A stretch of DNA of 64,000 nt from the NCBI GenBank assembly GCA_900239685.1, contig OENT01000001.1, positions 186,001 through 250,000 on the forward strand, read 5' to 3'. The notes beneath the pieces are model-generated. The model worked only from the letters and a program-made list of their open reading frames with translations, made no database searches and was not told the origin of the DNA. Position 1 is the stretch's first letter. Every line of letters starts with the position of its first letter. The DNA is from Rotaria macrura (Eukaryota > Rotifera > Eurotatoria > Philodinida > Philodinidae). A program made the position numbers and the translations under genes. Shown here in pieces: positions 1 to 13,700 of this stretch.

Positions 1-1257
1 ACAGAAGCAGAAAAAGAATATTTGTTCAAAAGTCGAAAAAGAAATGTGTCGTATACATACGACACAGTCCCATATGAAAACCATGTGAACTTAATTTAAA
101 GATACGATTGGTAAATTGCTATAAAGTCGATCTTCAATTATTTTTTATCGCTAAACGTGCATTAGAAAATGAATTTGCAAAACAACTTATATTAATATTT
201 AGCATTCGACTTATGTTGGAACTTCACAATAGTAAAGTGTAGACCCCAATAAATGGCGTTTTCTGTATTTTGTTTATAACTCTATCAATTTTAATTGATT
301 TGAATTCAGTTTAGTTTTTGCAAAATCCACTGTTTGATGCTCAAGGAAACTACTAATTCATTTTTATCACACATACAGAATGGAAAAAGTGAGTAGGAAA
401 ATACTGAAAAGATTAACAATATCTACAATTTTCTAACTCAAATTCAATACTTTTGCATTTTATGATTACCAAATTTCAAAGATTGAAAACCTACAAGAGA
501 AGCCATTTTAAAGAGACTCAAAATTTCTATGTACCTCGCATTATTTTTAATTTTCAAGGTGAAATTCTTTTTCGAACACATTAACTGTGCTTTACTCGTG
601 TTTTTCGAACAATATGATTTTCCGACCAACGTCTTTATTGTTTTTTGGATAATCAGCATGATACCGACAAAATTCAACATTTTGAGTCAATTCTTTCCTT
701 TTCAATTATTAATAGCAAAAATGTTCATTGCATTAATAGAAACAATCTCGATCCCTTTGGATGTTTTTGGAATTCAATTGGAAATTCATTTACAGACGTT
801 AAACCTATTGTTGTCAAACCTGATATCCGAACATTAGACTTATATTTCACAAACACTCGTTTATTATGAACAGTCAGATATAGTACGTTTCACTCTATCT
901 GGAACCATATCTTGATACGTTTTGAAAATTATCCTGTCGCTAAGAAAAATGGACAATAATTTATACATCAGAACTAAAAAGTGTTATGTTTTTTAATCTT
1001 TCCAGCATTTTCCCACTAAATTTGTTCTTTGTACATCTATGAATGAGAAATCAGCAGTTTTGTTGAGAATCAGATGCTGGATCTTGAAGAAAAACTGAAC
1101 TTAGTTCAAATCAATCATAACTGATAGAGTTGTGCAAAAAAAGGGGACAATGCCATTTACTCTGTCTATCCTTTATTAGTCTAACCGTTTTCTTTCGAGA
1201 CTGGGGAAAAAAGCTTTTGCTAGTTACTGATTCTGTCAAATACATTGTATAAGGAAA
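1..1257. other. AT-rich stretch without a recognisable gene
   Basis: Several short open frames lie at 444-869 on both strands, but they overlap each other, are rich in Phe/Ile/Leu as expected from AT-rich noise, and show no splice-compatible continuation or known motif. I see no tRNA, rRNA or transposase signature here. Confidence 0.5.
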
Positions 1258-2005
1258 TAACTGACATTGGACGATGATAGTGCTCGATTATAAACTCTTC
1301 TTTATTCTCTGCATACCCCAATCACTGTTTCTATTTTCTTTATTTACGATGAAATTCATTCCATGAGTATTATGATACGTACCAAAACGAATCTGAACGT
1401 GCAACAAACGATCATCTTACTCTACCATTTCGAACTACACTGCTCTCCACATCGTAGAACAACGATCGTTGCTCTTGTTAAACCGTGAATCTGCATACTC
1501 TACAAAATCGAGTACCTACTCCAATGAACTCATGCCTGGTCTTTGGAAACGATCAAGCCACTTGCTTTGTCACGTTCACATAGATACAATAGTGATAGAC
1601 GGTATCTAGATACGTATGTGCCAGATTCTCATTCGTGAGAAAAACTCTATGAATGACATGGATTAGGAAACACGGGTAAAACATGACAAGTTCAGTTTAC
1701 TTGTCGTCGAGGCTTCGTTCGTGTATTCTATGTTGATATTGGGTTTGTGTGTGATCGAGAGTAGTATGCGTAGTTTGAGAATGAGGGGATTGCGTGTTTA
1801 GTATGGAGAACTAGAAAGATGTTCGAATTCCAATGTAGATAAAAAAAAATTGTTTGTTTATGGATTTTGACATGTGAAAGAAGAAAGAAATGATGACGAT
1901 TCGTTATAGTGTATGTTTTGAATGGGTAGATTCTTCACTAGTGCTTACAATAAATGTAATATTGTTCGAGTTCTGTTAAATCAGTTACGACTTATGGAAA
2001 TGATA
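1258..2005 (+). repeat. Left arm of a long inverted repeat
   Basis: This 748 bp block is the reverse complement of 5251-5999. Comparing by eye I find only about five substitutions, three clustered at the outer end, plus one at about 1373 and one at about 1983, and about one base of length difference. Matching starts with ATAACTGAC at the outer end and stops after GGAAATGATA at the inner end. The arm looks less AT-rich than its surroundings. No open frame of note crosses it. It may be a long terminal inverted repeat of a DNA element, a palindromic rearrangement, or an assembly effect. Confidence 0.9.
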
Positions 2006-5000
2006 AATAAGAGATCTGAGCATATCTGTCTACTGTCATTAGACAATACCGTATGATCTATGCTGTAGAAATATTATTAGATTCGAAGACGTCATCTGCA
2101 GATCTCACTGATGATGATAAAAAAAGACACTGGTTGTGAGATTTAATTATGATGTTGCTTTAAATAAATCTATCAGCAATATCATCTATATTGGTTGCCT
2201 TCATTTCTTTCTCTATGTATGTGCATACTATTTAGCGTAGCTTTCTTTCTTGCTGTACTCTATTAGGTAGTGTCTCCGATTGATTGTTTCGTTTTCTTTG
2301 ATCATTGGCAGTTGTTACTATTTGATTGAGTAATTAGTATATTTTTTGCCTTGAAAGAATGCTGTCTGTCTGTATATATATTTTTTTGTGCTTAGCCTTT
2401 TCTAATTACCCATATTCTTCTCTATATCAGTCGTCATTTTATAATAAATTCATAAATAAAATGTATATATTTAGCTGCACGACTGCTTGTAAAAATTCTT
2501 GGGATTTTTCAACTCCTAGCTAATCGATAAATAAAGACCATGGATCGTAGACTAGTGAATCACTAGATTCCTAATTAATTTTTTTCAATGCCAATGATTT
2601 CAATGTCAATTAGTAAAATCTACGGACCCGCGTTTCTATCATTTCTAATGTGCTTTGCGTGCATACAACACGTGATTAAACTGATGATGAAATCGCAGAT
2701 CTCTAATTAGTGGTTTGTACTCATATTCACTTTTTCTACTTACAGAGAATGACCTACTTTGTTCACTTGAACCTATAGTTTCATGTGTCGCCATTCTAAG
2801 TTTTAAGTTAAATTTAGTCTTTCTCTTGAGAATATAGATTGGTGTCATTTTTATGAATATTATTCTTTGTTTATTTTATAATTAATTTACTGTCTTTGTC
2901 TTGTATTTCTTTGTAAACTTCAATAGGTTTGCTACTTTGATCTGGGCTATACATCAAAAATAAATAATGGACTGAATTCCTTATCTTTAATTGAGACAAC
3001 AAGGAATGTTTTCACACCAATTAAGATTAGGCGTCCTGCGTAGCATTGTTGTTTGTTGGCATATACAAAAAGCAGATATTGAGTCTCGTTAAATAGTTTT
3101 TTAGTTATTGTCAAATTAGTTTGTAATGAATACTATAGAATTAACGAGACTGAGTATTGACAGAAATATTGAATAGTCTACATCGAATATAGAAGCTGCA
3201 CGGTTTTACCGAAAAAATCAAAAAACTTTCTCGTTTTTCATGCATTTTTGTTCGTAGTTGTTCCATGTACAGTGATTTAATGACGGCGGAATCAATAATC
3301 AACGAAATTTTTACTTTACAAAGATCTCTTGTTTTTTAAGTTTCAGAATATTTAATCAGAATAAATAAACACATTTCAATTTGGTTAAATGTGTATCGAT
3401 CCACATAGGTGAAATTGAATTGTATGATATTTTCGTAAACTATTCTAAGTTGAGTTGGTCGCGTTCTTTTAAATATTCCATCGTTCTCACAAAAATTCGT
3501 TGTGTTTAGAAAGTGAAAAATAACGTTATAGATAATCTTAATCAGAAAAATCCATCTTGTTTATTCTACAGTGAGCTTTCATATATACAAAGCATTTCAG
3601 CAATACAAATTAAACATTATCCAATATTTGATCATTTTTATGGAACAGCTCTGATTAGATCACTAAATATAATATTGATATAAGTATAGTCGGTTTCGTT
3701 TTCGATTCGGTTCCCTGTGAAATTAAAAGAAAATGTTAAGATCAAATCGGTTGATTATTAAATTTCAAAACTATCCATGTGAATTTTAAATATTCTATTC
3801 CAAGAATTGCAAGATTGTCATAGAGTAATGGATAGTCCTTGATTTTCAACAAATCTAAACTTCCTGATATCGTTTGATGATGCATTTCTACACAGTAATT
3901 GCGCTAGAGTAGCATTTAGTAATGGAGGACACATTCTATTTCTAGTTAATTCTTCATTCAGTGGTATCCAACATCAGACATCATAAAGAACTTCACTTGA
4001 ACCATAGGTGTCACTATAGAAGAAAGACATGGATCTATTCAAAAATATTTGGATCGCATTCACATCCACGTACTGTGAAAACGTTTTTTATACACATGCC
4101 CCTCTTCCACCACCTTATTACCATCTTTTAAAACCATTTTCCTCTTTTTGAGAAGCTTTTGATTTTCTGTAAAATTAAACAGTTAACTGTTCAAATCTAA
4201 AACCACACAGTATGGTTTAAAACAATACCGAGACAACTAGCTCCATCTAATTTAGATCTTCTATCTCAAGGAAACTAAGCAGAACAACTTTGGAGTGTAA
4301 ATAAAATTGTCTCAGTTAACTCTGACTTATATAGATAGACATTTATTCATTGGTAGATACAGTAGTTACAGAGTATATTATTTACTTTTTTTTGTCTTTT
4401 TATTTTATCAGTCGTCAACAGTGGAACGAATGATAAAGGAATAAACTATGGTTTCGTTCCTTATCAATGCTTGATTTCTTCCTCTATCAATAACTAGACA
4501 AGTAAGAAAGAAAGAAAAACAGATAATCTATGTGGGTGTACATCGACATACGAGTCTGTAAATATAGATGATGCATACACGTCTATCCCTCGTCTTATTC
4601 GACCTATAGTTCCTAAAACGAAGGTCAATTATATTATATATCGTGTAGTTTTTGTTAAACGTTTTCAATTTTAATCCTAGTTTTTCTTTTCGATGAATAG
4701 TAAGATCATCTGTTTGTTTTCGAAGAAAATAAAAATGGACTACAGTAGTTGAGAAAACTTTCACAAAATAGATGTTAGTGTAGAGGATTGTCGTTTCTTT
4801 CTTGTAAGAAATATCATTCCAGACATAGCCAACGTGCATTGCGATGTCTGATTCATCGAGTATCGTTTGTGAAAAATCAATGTAAGCTTTTTTTTAAAAA
4901 ATGAGAAGACGATTTTTAAAAACTCAATCAGAAAAATGACTTCTCGCACAATACTTTCTAAGACTTCTGAATTCGTTTTACTTTCAAATTTTTCATCATC

Positions 5001-5250
5001 ATCAATTATCTATGATACACAGTAATAGAATGTCTACCTCGGATACACTGATTTTTCTGTAAGAGGATCGGTAACTATACTAAATTCCTTTCGTAGTTGG
5101 TTTGATTATATACATTCTATTCATCATTTTCTAGCGATCTATACAATAGAATACTTGGCAGTCTAATATGCATCGTGAAAACTAATTTTCAAGATTTCAC
5201 TATACTTCATTCTCTCACGAAGATAAATGTGTTCTCACGAAACTTTCAAC
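2006..5250. other. Spacer between the inverted-repeat arms
   Basis: About 3.2 kb of AT-rich DNA. The longest open frame is 4528-4839 on the minus strand (103 codons), with no recognisable motif; no transposase, reverse transcriptase or host exon could be identified. A small inverted repeat (GTCTCGTTAA near 3083 against TTAACGAGAC near 3141) lies in the middle. If the arms are transposon termini, this would be the interior of a non-autonomous copy. Confidence 0.6.
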
Positions 5251-5999
5251 TATCATTTCCATAAGTCGTAATTGATTTAACAGAACTCGAACAATATTAC
5301 ATTTATTGTAAGCACTAGTGAAGAATCTACCCATTCAAAACATACACTATAACGAATCGTCATCATTTCTTTCTTCTTTCACATGTCAAAATCCATAAAC
5401 AAACAATTTTTTTTTATCTACATTGGAATTCGAACATCTTTCTAGTTCTCCATACTAAACACGCAATCCCCTCATTCTCAAACTACGCATACTACTCTCG
5501 ATCACACACAAACCCAATATCAACATAGAATACACGAACGAAGCCTCGACGACAAGTAAACTGAACTTGTCATGTTTTACCCGTGTTTCCTAATCCATGT
5601 CATTCATAGAGTTTTTCTCACGAATGAGAATCTGGCACATACGTATCTAGATACCGTCTATCACTATTGTATCTATGTGAACGTGACAAAGCAAGTGGCT
5701 TGATCGTTTCCAAAGACCAGGCATGAGTTCATTGGAGTAGGTACTCGATTTTGTAGAGTATGCAGATTCACGGTTTAACAAGAGCAACGATCGTTGTTCT
5801 ACGATGTGGAGAGCAGTGTAGTTCGAAATGGTAGAGTAAGATGATCGTTTGTTGCACGTTCAGATTCGTTTTGGTACGTATTATAATACTCATGGAATGA
5901 ATTTCATCGTAAATAAAGAAAATAGAAACAGTGATTGGGGTATGCAGAGAATAAAGAAGAGTTTATAATCGAACAATATCATCGTCCAAGGTCAGTTAT
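5251..5999 (-). repeat. Right arm of the long inverted repeat
   Basis: This is the reverse complement of 1258-2005 at roughly 99 percent identity by eye. Its outer end reads GGTCAGTTAT and its inner end begins TATCATTTCC. The flanks just outside the two arms (AAGGAA on the left, CTTTTTCTG on the right) show no obvious direct target-site duplication. Confidence 0.9.
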
Positions 6000-7261
6000 C
6001 TTTTTCTGTATTTGTTTCAAGATGTTTTGATATGAGATGACGCAGATTTTTCAAAATAAATTTTCTGATTGTATCATGAAGTTTTTCAGAAGTGTCCTAA
6101 TATGAAACCTTATTTCTTAGAGAAATTTAGACATGAAATTTGATTAAGAAAATTTCAGTAGTTTGCGTCAAAATGTTCGTAGAAATCAGTACGTTTCGTG
6201 CAACTCTTTGGGGGCCAATTAATTTTTTTATAAGAAATATTTAAGCAAGATAGTAGTCGGATCACACACTGATAGAAAGAATTCTATACAATTTGTATGA
6301 GATGTTAAATTGAGAAAAAGTGAAGTAAAAACAAAAATTTGCTTCTTCATGCCAGTATCCTGACATGCTTAAAAGGTCCCTCTCTTGAAAATTAGTTTCT
6401 ATGTTAATGATAATGCACTTAAAAATAGCAGCATTTTATGCATAATTTCTTTTTGAAGTTTTCATTGATACTAAGCATCAATTGAATAATGGTAGTTGGC
6501 CTTTTTTTCTCGGAAAGTGTTGGATAGAACTCATTACAACAAAAACAAGAAAGAATTTATGGTGTGCATTTCAGAAATCTTGTCAAATTTTTCTGTTAAT
6601 CAATTTCCAAACTAAGGAACAATACATAGGCTCGTAGCATATTACTGATGTTAAAACTGTGTTGAAACGACATTAATTTGACATTGATGTACCGCACAAA
6701 TAGATTTTACGTGTTTTTTACGTTAAACATATATGATAATTGTTCGATGCTCTAGAGTACTATATTTTCAATCTGCCTATTTTCCTTTGAGGACGAAATC
6801 ATATAATTAAAACTTTTGTCCAAGTATGATTATTTTATTCTTTAACAAAGATCAGTGACGCGTCAGCAAATCCAACAATAACTATTCAGTCAGTTAGTCA
6901 TCATAGCGTTATCGTCTAATCCTGTTGACAGTTGGGTTATAATGTATGCTGCTATTTTCTTTTGTATTTGCTTTCATATAGGTGTATGCAAATGTCTATA
7001 TACAACTGTGTTTCGAAAAGAAATCCTTCTGTTTACACAATAACATCCCATTGTATTTTTGTAGATGACAATATTATCTAAATAGTGTCTCGCCATCGGT
7101 TTCTTTTTATCAATGTCAATGACAGCAGGTGTCGTCGTCGTCTATGAGCAAATTTTGTTTATTTGAAAAATAAGCCGAACAAAAAGGTCGAAAATATTAG
7201 TGCAATTTTGAACAAAATCACTTTTCCTTCGTTTTGACAGAAAACAAACTTGATAAAAATC
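6000..7261. other. Intergenic region upstream of the aminotransferase
   Basis: AT-rich DNA without a supported open frame. It presumably holds the promoter and 5' UTR of the aminotransferase. A pyrimidine stretch ending in ACAG at 7221-7240 resembles a splice acceptor just before the chosen start codon, so a short 5' non-coding exon or a trans-splice site there is possible. Confidence 0.4.
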
Positions 7262-8672
7262 ATGAGTTTATTTAGTAATATTCCAATAGACCCACCTATT
7301 GAAGTGTTTCATTTAACAGAGCTTTTTAATCATGATACGAATCCAACGAAAGTTAATTTAACCATTGGAGTTTATCAAGATGAAAATGGTAGAACATTAA
7401 CATTACCGTTGGTTCGTTCCGTTGAACAACAATTAGCTGAAGATTTAGCAGTTACAAAAAATTATTTAAAAGGAACTGGACTGGATCAGTTTTGTACAGC
7501 ATGTCTTAAGCTTACACTTGGCGAGCAATCATCGGCGATCAGAGAAAATCGTACATGTTCAATACAAACATTGAGTGGTACCGGTGCACTTCGTATCGGT
7601 TTCGAGTTTCTTTACCGAAACGGTTTTCGTATTGCTTATGTTTCATTACCTACATGGAGTGAGTATCAAACATTTTGTCACATGAACAAGTAGATGTAAA
7701 TGATTTTCCTTTAGGTAATCATGAGTCTATTTTACTTACTATTGGATTTGAAGTTAGAAAATACAGATATTGGAATAAAGAAAAACGGACACTTGATATT
7801 GACGGTCTCATTGGGGATCTTGACATGGCACCCGAGAAATCTGTTGTCTTACTTCATGGTTGCGCTGTAATTATTTATTTTACAAACGAAGATAAATATC
7901 ATGCAACGATTAGTTTTGTTTTGTTAGCACAATCCTACAGGCTGTGATCCTACACATGATCAATGGATACGCATATCAGAAATATGTAAATCTCATCAAT
8001 TAATCCCATTCTTTGATTTAGCTTATCAAGGTTTCTCAAGCGGCGATCTCGATGAGGATGCATGGGCTGTACGTTATTTTGTACATGTTGCTAAACACGA
8101 ATTATTTATTGCTCAATCATTTGCGAAAAATTTCAGTATGTACAATGAACGTATCGGTCATTTAGTTGGTGTATTTGAATCACACGATATCATACCAAAA
8201 TTCTGTACTCAACTAACAACAATCATTCGACGAAACTATTCAAATCCACCCGCACATGGCGCATATATTGTTGCTACAATTTTAAATAATCCTACGTTAC
8301 ACAATCAATGGAAAGCTAGCGTACGAACGATGTATGAGCGTATGCATTCGATGAGACAATTATTTTATAGTAAATTAAAACAATTAGGCACACCAGGCAC
8401 ATGGGAACATATTATACAGCAAAGAGGTGCGTTCTTTATGTGAAAAAAACTTTATATGAGCGTACAATTTTCGTTTTTCTTTTAAAGGAATGTTTGCTTA
8501 TACAGGCTTGAATCAACGCCAGTGTCAAACACTTACTGAGAAACATCACATTTACATAATGAGCGATGGTCGTATAAATGTATGTGCAATAACAGCAAAT
8601 AACGTCGATGTAATCGTGCAAAAATTCTACGATGTGGTTACTGATGTTGATGATGATGATCCTAAACTTTGA
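7262..8672 (+). CDS. GOT1: Aspartate aminotransferase, cytosolic type
   Basis: PLP-dependent enzyme that interconverts aspartate and 2-oxoglutarate with oxaloacetate and glutamate, in amino-acid metabolism and the malate-aspartate shuttle. Four exons, 7262-7658, 7715-7866, 7928-8426 and 8488-8672, join in phase to about 410 residues, the normal family length. Visible family features are the PTWSNH loop, HNPTG with the cofactor-contacting Asn, FFDLAYQGF with the Asp/Tyr pair, AQSFAKNF with the Schiff-base Lys (about residue 250), SNPPAHGA, and GRINVCAI with the substrate-carboxylate Arg. The N-terminus (SLFSNIP...) lines up with cytosolic GOT1 and has no obvious mitochondrial presequence. I chose the ATG at 7262 because the frame only opens upstream through a TTG. 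Introns are 56-61 bp. Confidence 0.95.
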
Positions 8673-10731
8673 GCTCATGTTTGAATTTAATTCTAACCTT
8701 TAGTTTATCGAATTCTTGGCGTCATTTTACTTTTAATTCTATTCGTCATATGTTATATTTTGTAGATTTATCTTTTCATCGACATTATTCTCTTGATTTT
8801 TAATCCTATCTATTGTGTTTTATATTTTTGAAAAACAAAACACAATTTATATGCATGTGCACGTTATTTAGAGAGATTTTGCTTAGTGTTCTTCTAGGGA
8901 ATCTTAAATAACAAAAAAAGCCCTTATAATACATCTGAATTTTCTAGTTTCATACATTGTGAATAAAATCCATCGACGATTAGACACTCATAATTGCATG
9001 ATATTCATAAATAGATCATTGTCATTGCTCTTCTTTCGTTTTCTTTTATCTCTGTCATATTTATGGTTCTTTATCAACACGAACGATCACTAAATAACGG
9101 AACACAAAGATTTAATCTTATGGGTGTGGTGTAAATTTAGTGTTAGGAACACATGAGAGATCAATTTTTGACGACTGACTACCACCGTATAATATTTTTT
9201 ATCCCTTCTCTAACAACGGTGACGGTCGTATGCGTTGTTATGATGATGGCCGTCGCCGTCGTCGTAGTTGTAGTGGTAGAAGTATAATAGCACTAGTGCA
9301 ACTTTTTTCTCTTCTCTCTCTCTCTATTTCTTTCTCTTGTCTTTTCAAATGATTACACATACATATACGCAACTGGATCTTTCGTATGCATTCACATTGT
9401 CCCTCGCTCATTATTAAGAAGAGAATAGAGAAAAGAAATAATAACAAAAAAAAAATTAAAAAAAAAACAAAACTCTTCTGAACAGTTTAAGGTAAGTGTA
9501 ATGCCCGCTAGCTTGCATCATTGAACTTTTATCGAGTAAATTTTCTTTTGCGTCTTTTTAATGCCTATAGTGCTTTGCTTTAGGTCATACACGTACATTT
9601 TTCTTTTGTCACAGCGATTAACTATCGGTCAGAGAAATCGTTAGATTACTCTTCATTAATAACTTTTCAGACGTTTCACCGTCTAAGACTAAGGACGAAT
9701 AGAAGTAACAGCTGGTCTTGATGCTGTTATTTTCTATAGTCGTTTCTTTTTCTCGTCTTCTTGACTTTCATACAATAATATTCGTAAGAATAAGAATACA
9801 CAAACTTTAGTTTAATCCTCGAAGAAATGAAACACGTTCATAAAGATACTAATGTACTCTATTAGGTTAAACTAATGCTGTGAGTGTCAACTACGTGAAA
9901 AGTGATGATCAAATTATGTAAACATTTTGTGACGTCATTACAAGCGAGAAAAGTATACGTTTATGATGTATATAAAGAGGTAAGCAAGCATATCTATTCA
10001 TGGCCTCAAATTTCGACATATAGACACATACGAAGTGTACATCTTTTCGAGGACGAAAAATACTGAAACTAATCAATAAGATATACGTAAGTCGAAGAAT
10101 AAATAATATGACAGGAAATAAATGTGAGATATATGTTCAGGGTCATCGGTTTTATTTCGTCTTTAATCACTTAGAAGTAACAGCATGTTGATATGAACCA
10201 TACAGTATTATTAGGCAATTCGAATATTGATTCAATTTTATCACATACAGTTCAATGTTTTTGTTGTACACTGTTTTATGTGAATAAGAGAGAAAAATGT
10301 ATATAGGCTAAAGCAAGCAAAGACGTAGGAGAGGTCGACTATTTTCGATTTCTTTATTGTCTATGTATGTGTATGTGGACAGAAAGAAAAGAATGAGAGA
10401 GAAACATGTTGCACCGTCGACATTACCACCGTAAGCTAGCTGAATTGGACTATGTCAATAGTAATATTAACAAAAGAAGCAGTAGCAAACGTATAACCAG
10501 CAATTTTATATGTTCTTCACATATTATTCTTGAATAGAGTCAAGTATTCGTGGGAAGGATAAAATATCATCATGCTTTAAGAAAAAAAATATTTGAATGC
10601 CGTGGCATTTCATATGAAGAAATAAGTTTTTACTTACAAGCGATTACATATTTTTTTTACTTCTAGATTTCATTCTTTTTTCTTTTCCTTTAATTATAAT
10701 AAAACTTAGTAGGTGGCTCTCGTTGATTTCC
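8673..10731. other. Intergenic region before the Cordon-bleu gene
   Basis: About 2 kb without a supported gene. It contains a polypyrimidine tract at about 9300-9350, A-runs at 9446-9470 and several AT-rich blocks. Likely 3' UTR of the aminotransferase and promoter of the next gene; I see no repeat or RNA gene. Confidence 0.45.
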
Positions 10732-13700
10732 ATGTTGGAACAAAGTGCAATTCATCATCATAACCATGGTCATGGTCATCAGTCATTTTATCATGAACAA
10801 CATACAGCAGACCAAAGTAACAAGATACAATTAACACTCATCTTACCAAGTGGTGTTCCATCCATGATTAATGTCGACGCAAAGTAATTTATTATTTATA
10901 GTCACAGTAATTCGTTTTTTTTTCATTGTTTTCTTATATTTATTTTTCACAAGTACTCCGATGATGGATTTACTTGTGCAAGCAGCATCGTTGAACAAAC
11001 TTAATCCGAGTAGTTATTCGCTTGTAGTGCTTGATTCAAATCAACATGCCATACATTTCAAAGCAAATCAAACAGTAGGACAAATAGGTATGTATTACAC
11101 GTAGAAAAGTTTTTTTTATCTGAAACTGAAATTTATTGCAATCGAAAAAAATCAAAAAAACAGAAAACTTTTAAAAACAAAATCCGTCCCTATTTTTGTT
11201 TCAGTTAAAAATTGTCATTTACCAAAAGTAAACGGTAAATCATATTTTGTACATAACGTTTTGTATCTTTGTCTCGTGTTTCATGCTTCATTCATTGATC
11301 TTATGCATTTAATTGTTGAATGTCAGAAATTGTATTCTCGTTTGATTTTGTTTTTTAAAGGCTCATCAACAATCAGTCTCCTACCCAAAGAAACTACACA
11401 TTCAAATACATCATCAAAACCAAAAGCTCAACCATTTGAAGTATGTTTTTAAATGTGTTTCACTATCAAAGGAAGCCATTTTCTTTATTTAAAAATTAAC
11501 CTTAGATAACGGTTCGTTTACAAGTTAATTTGCCAGATGCACAGAAAATTTTACTACGCATCGATCCAACATTACCACTATATGAAATCAAAGAACAAAT
11601 ATGTAAACAGAAAAAATATATCAATTCCAATGAATACACATTACGTCTACCGAATAAACTCGAGCAACCACTCTTGCTCGGTTTATCATTAGCTGAGTAT
11701 AAAACAAATGAGCTTACATTAGTATATGATAAACAATATGATTGTGATGGACAATCAAATAAAAATCAACTACAATCATTCGATCGTCTCTATCGTGTGC
11801 GTTCAGAAAGTCAACCACCAAAAGAAAATCTTCAACATCATGTACAGCAAAATGAACAGCAAGTAGTAAATATGAAGCCAACCACGCAATTCAATTCGAA
11901 TCGTTCATCAACATTACGTCCATCGCATTCAGCAATTCAAGCATATTGGAATGATCCGAATTTCGATACGCAATCACAATTATCAAATTGTTCGTCAATA
12001 GTAAAGAAGCGTCGTGCGCCAAGACCACCTGGTCATATGAATTCTAGAAGAACTGATTCGCAAACTGTTTACAATCAAGAAGAAGAACAACAACAACAAG
12101 CATTAAATAATAATCATTTACATTCATTATTGTCACATGTTGATCATCATCAAAGTCATGAATCGCTTCAATCTGAAAGCACAAAGAAGAAAAGAAAAGC
12201 TCCTATCGTTGCTCCACTCAACTCAGTTTCAAAACCGGATGAAACTGATACAATACAACCCTTAAAAAATGGAACGAATCATATCGCTCGACCAGGTAGA
12301 TGAGTACTGTTTGTCTTGCTTTCTTGTTATCATAGTTCGAACATCTTTAGAATTGCGACTTATTGTCTATTCGAAATCTTTGAAGATTCGGATGCATAAA
12401 ATACATAAGACACATAAGTTTACTAGGAAGTTTTTCATAGGCATGAGGAAACTTCGGATGGAACTATATTAAAAGAAAAGCTAATTGACCGAACTGATGA
12501 AATGAGTCGTTCATTATTGACTTTAATCATTAATTTGACGTGATAAACATTTCCTAAACAATCGCTTTAAGGAATTTTGTTGATATATAAAACTATGGTG
12601 AATCTCATTAAAACCTGTATCAATTAGAAGTAGTCAACAATTATTCTTATAAAAAAAGTAAACAGATATTACTTGTAGAAACTAATCAAATACTCCACGA
12701 GTGTTCATCTAAACATAAGACACTTAGGAGGCTATGTAGATGGCACAAAATTTTCAGAATAAGTTGAAGCTGTACAAATGATATTGCGAGATAAAAGTTT
12801 AAATCTTATATCATCATTTTCTTTTTAAAATATTTACCAATCAAGAATCATAAACACTTTATTTAGCTACACGAAAGTCTCGATAAGTCTCCATCCTATA
12901 TATTTTATTTTATTTTTCTCTGAGATTATGTACCTAGTTAAGTTTACCTTTAATGATTACGTTTTTAATGAAACTGAAGTCTACGGCAACAAACACTTCA
13001 GTCTAATTATCAAACTACTTTTCTAGACGTTACAGTTTTTTCAAAAAAGAAATTGTTCCACATCTTACTATCGGATATGGTAAATCAAACAAATTCTAAT
13101 AAATTTATAGAATGAAAGTTTATAGCAAATATTCAGTTACTGAAAGAGTTCGAAATAAAAACTCGGTTTTCCTCTATCCCAAAGAAAGCGTACTTTTCAT
13201 ACCAAACCATGACTGACATCATGTAGGATTGGGTCGAGAATATTGACATGTCAAATAACATATTTTTTTTAAAGGAAAAATCAGACATCAGACTGTTCCA
13301 TGGTGTACTTGTTGTAAATTCCATCGTTTTAAATACCGAAAGTCTTTTTCCAAGGGAATCTAACCTATTTTCTTTTTCTTTCTCTCTAGGTTTAGAACCT
13401 CCTCCACCTCCTTCCATTGACAATACGTTTTCAACATCAACCAACAATTTCTATGAAAACTATGATGCCAAAGTAGATAGTAATGAAAAATCGATTGATG
13501 AACCAGAAATTGTTGATTCAACGGTGGATTCAGCTAATGAAAATACATCTGTAGTAAATTTATTACAAAATCAGACATCAACAAATGATAAATTGATTAT
13601 CACAACGAATATGTCAGAACCGACAAATATTGAAAATCATTCACCATCATCAATTCATTCTTTAGAACACATACAAACTGAATTGTCGAGTTCTATATCC

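Noticed and set aside
529-869. Overlapping plus-strand frames with hydrophobic content
   Set aside because: Two frames overlap in different phases and both look like AT-driven Phe/Leu/Ile runs.
4528-4839. 103-codon minus-strand frame in the inverted-repeat spacer
   Set aside because: Tyr/Ile/Arg-rich composition and no motif; typical of chance frames in AT-rich DNA.
1258-5999. Long terminal repeats of a retroelement
   Set aside because: The two copies are inverted, not direct, and the interior shows no retroelement domain.
13248-13389. Alternative upstream coding start for the Cordon-bleu exon at 13390
   Set aside because: The frame is open back to 13248, but this part is Phe/Ser-rich intron-like sequence ending in a clear polypyrimidine-AG acceptor, and splicing from 12295 keeps phase.
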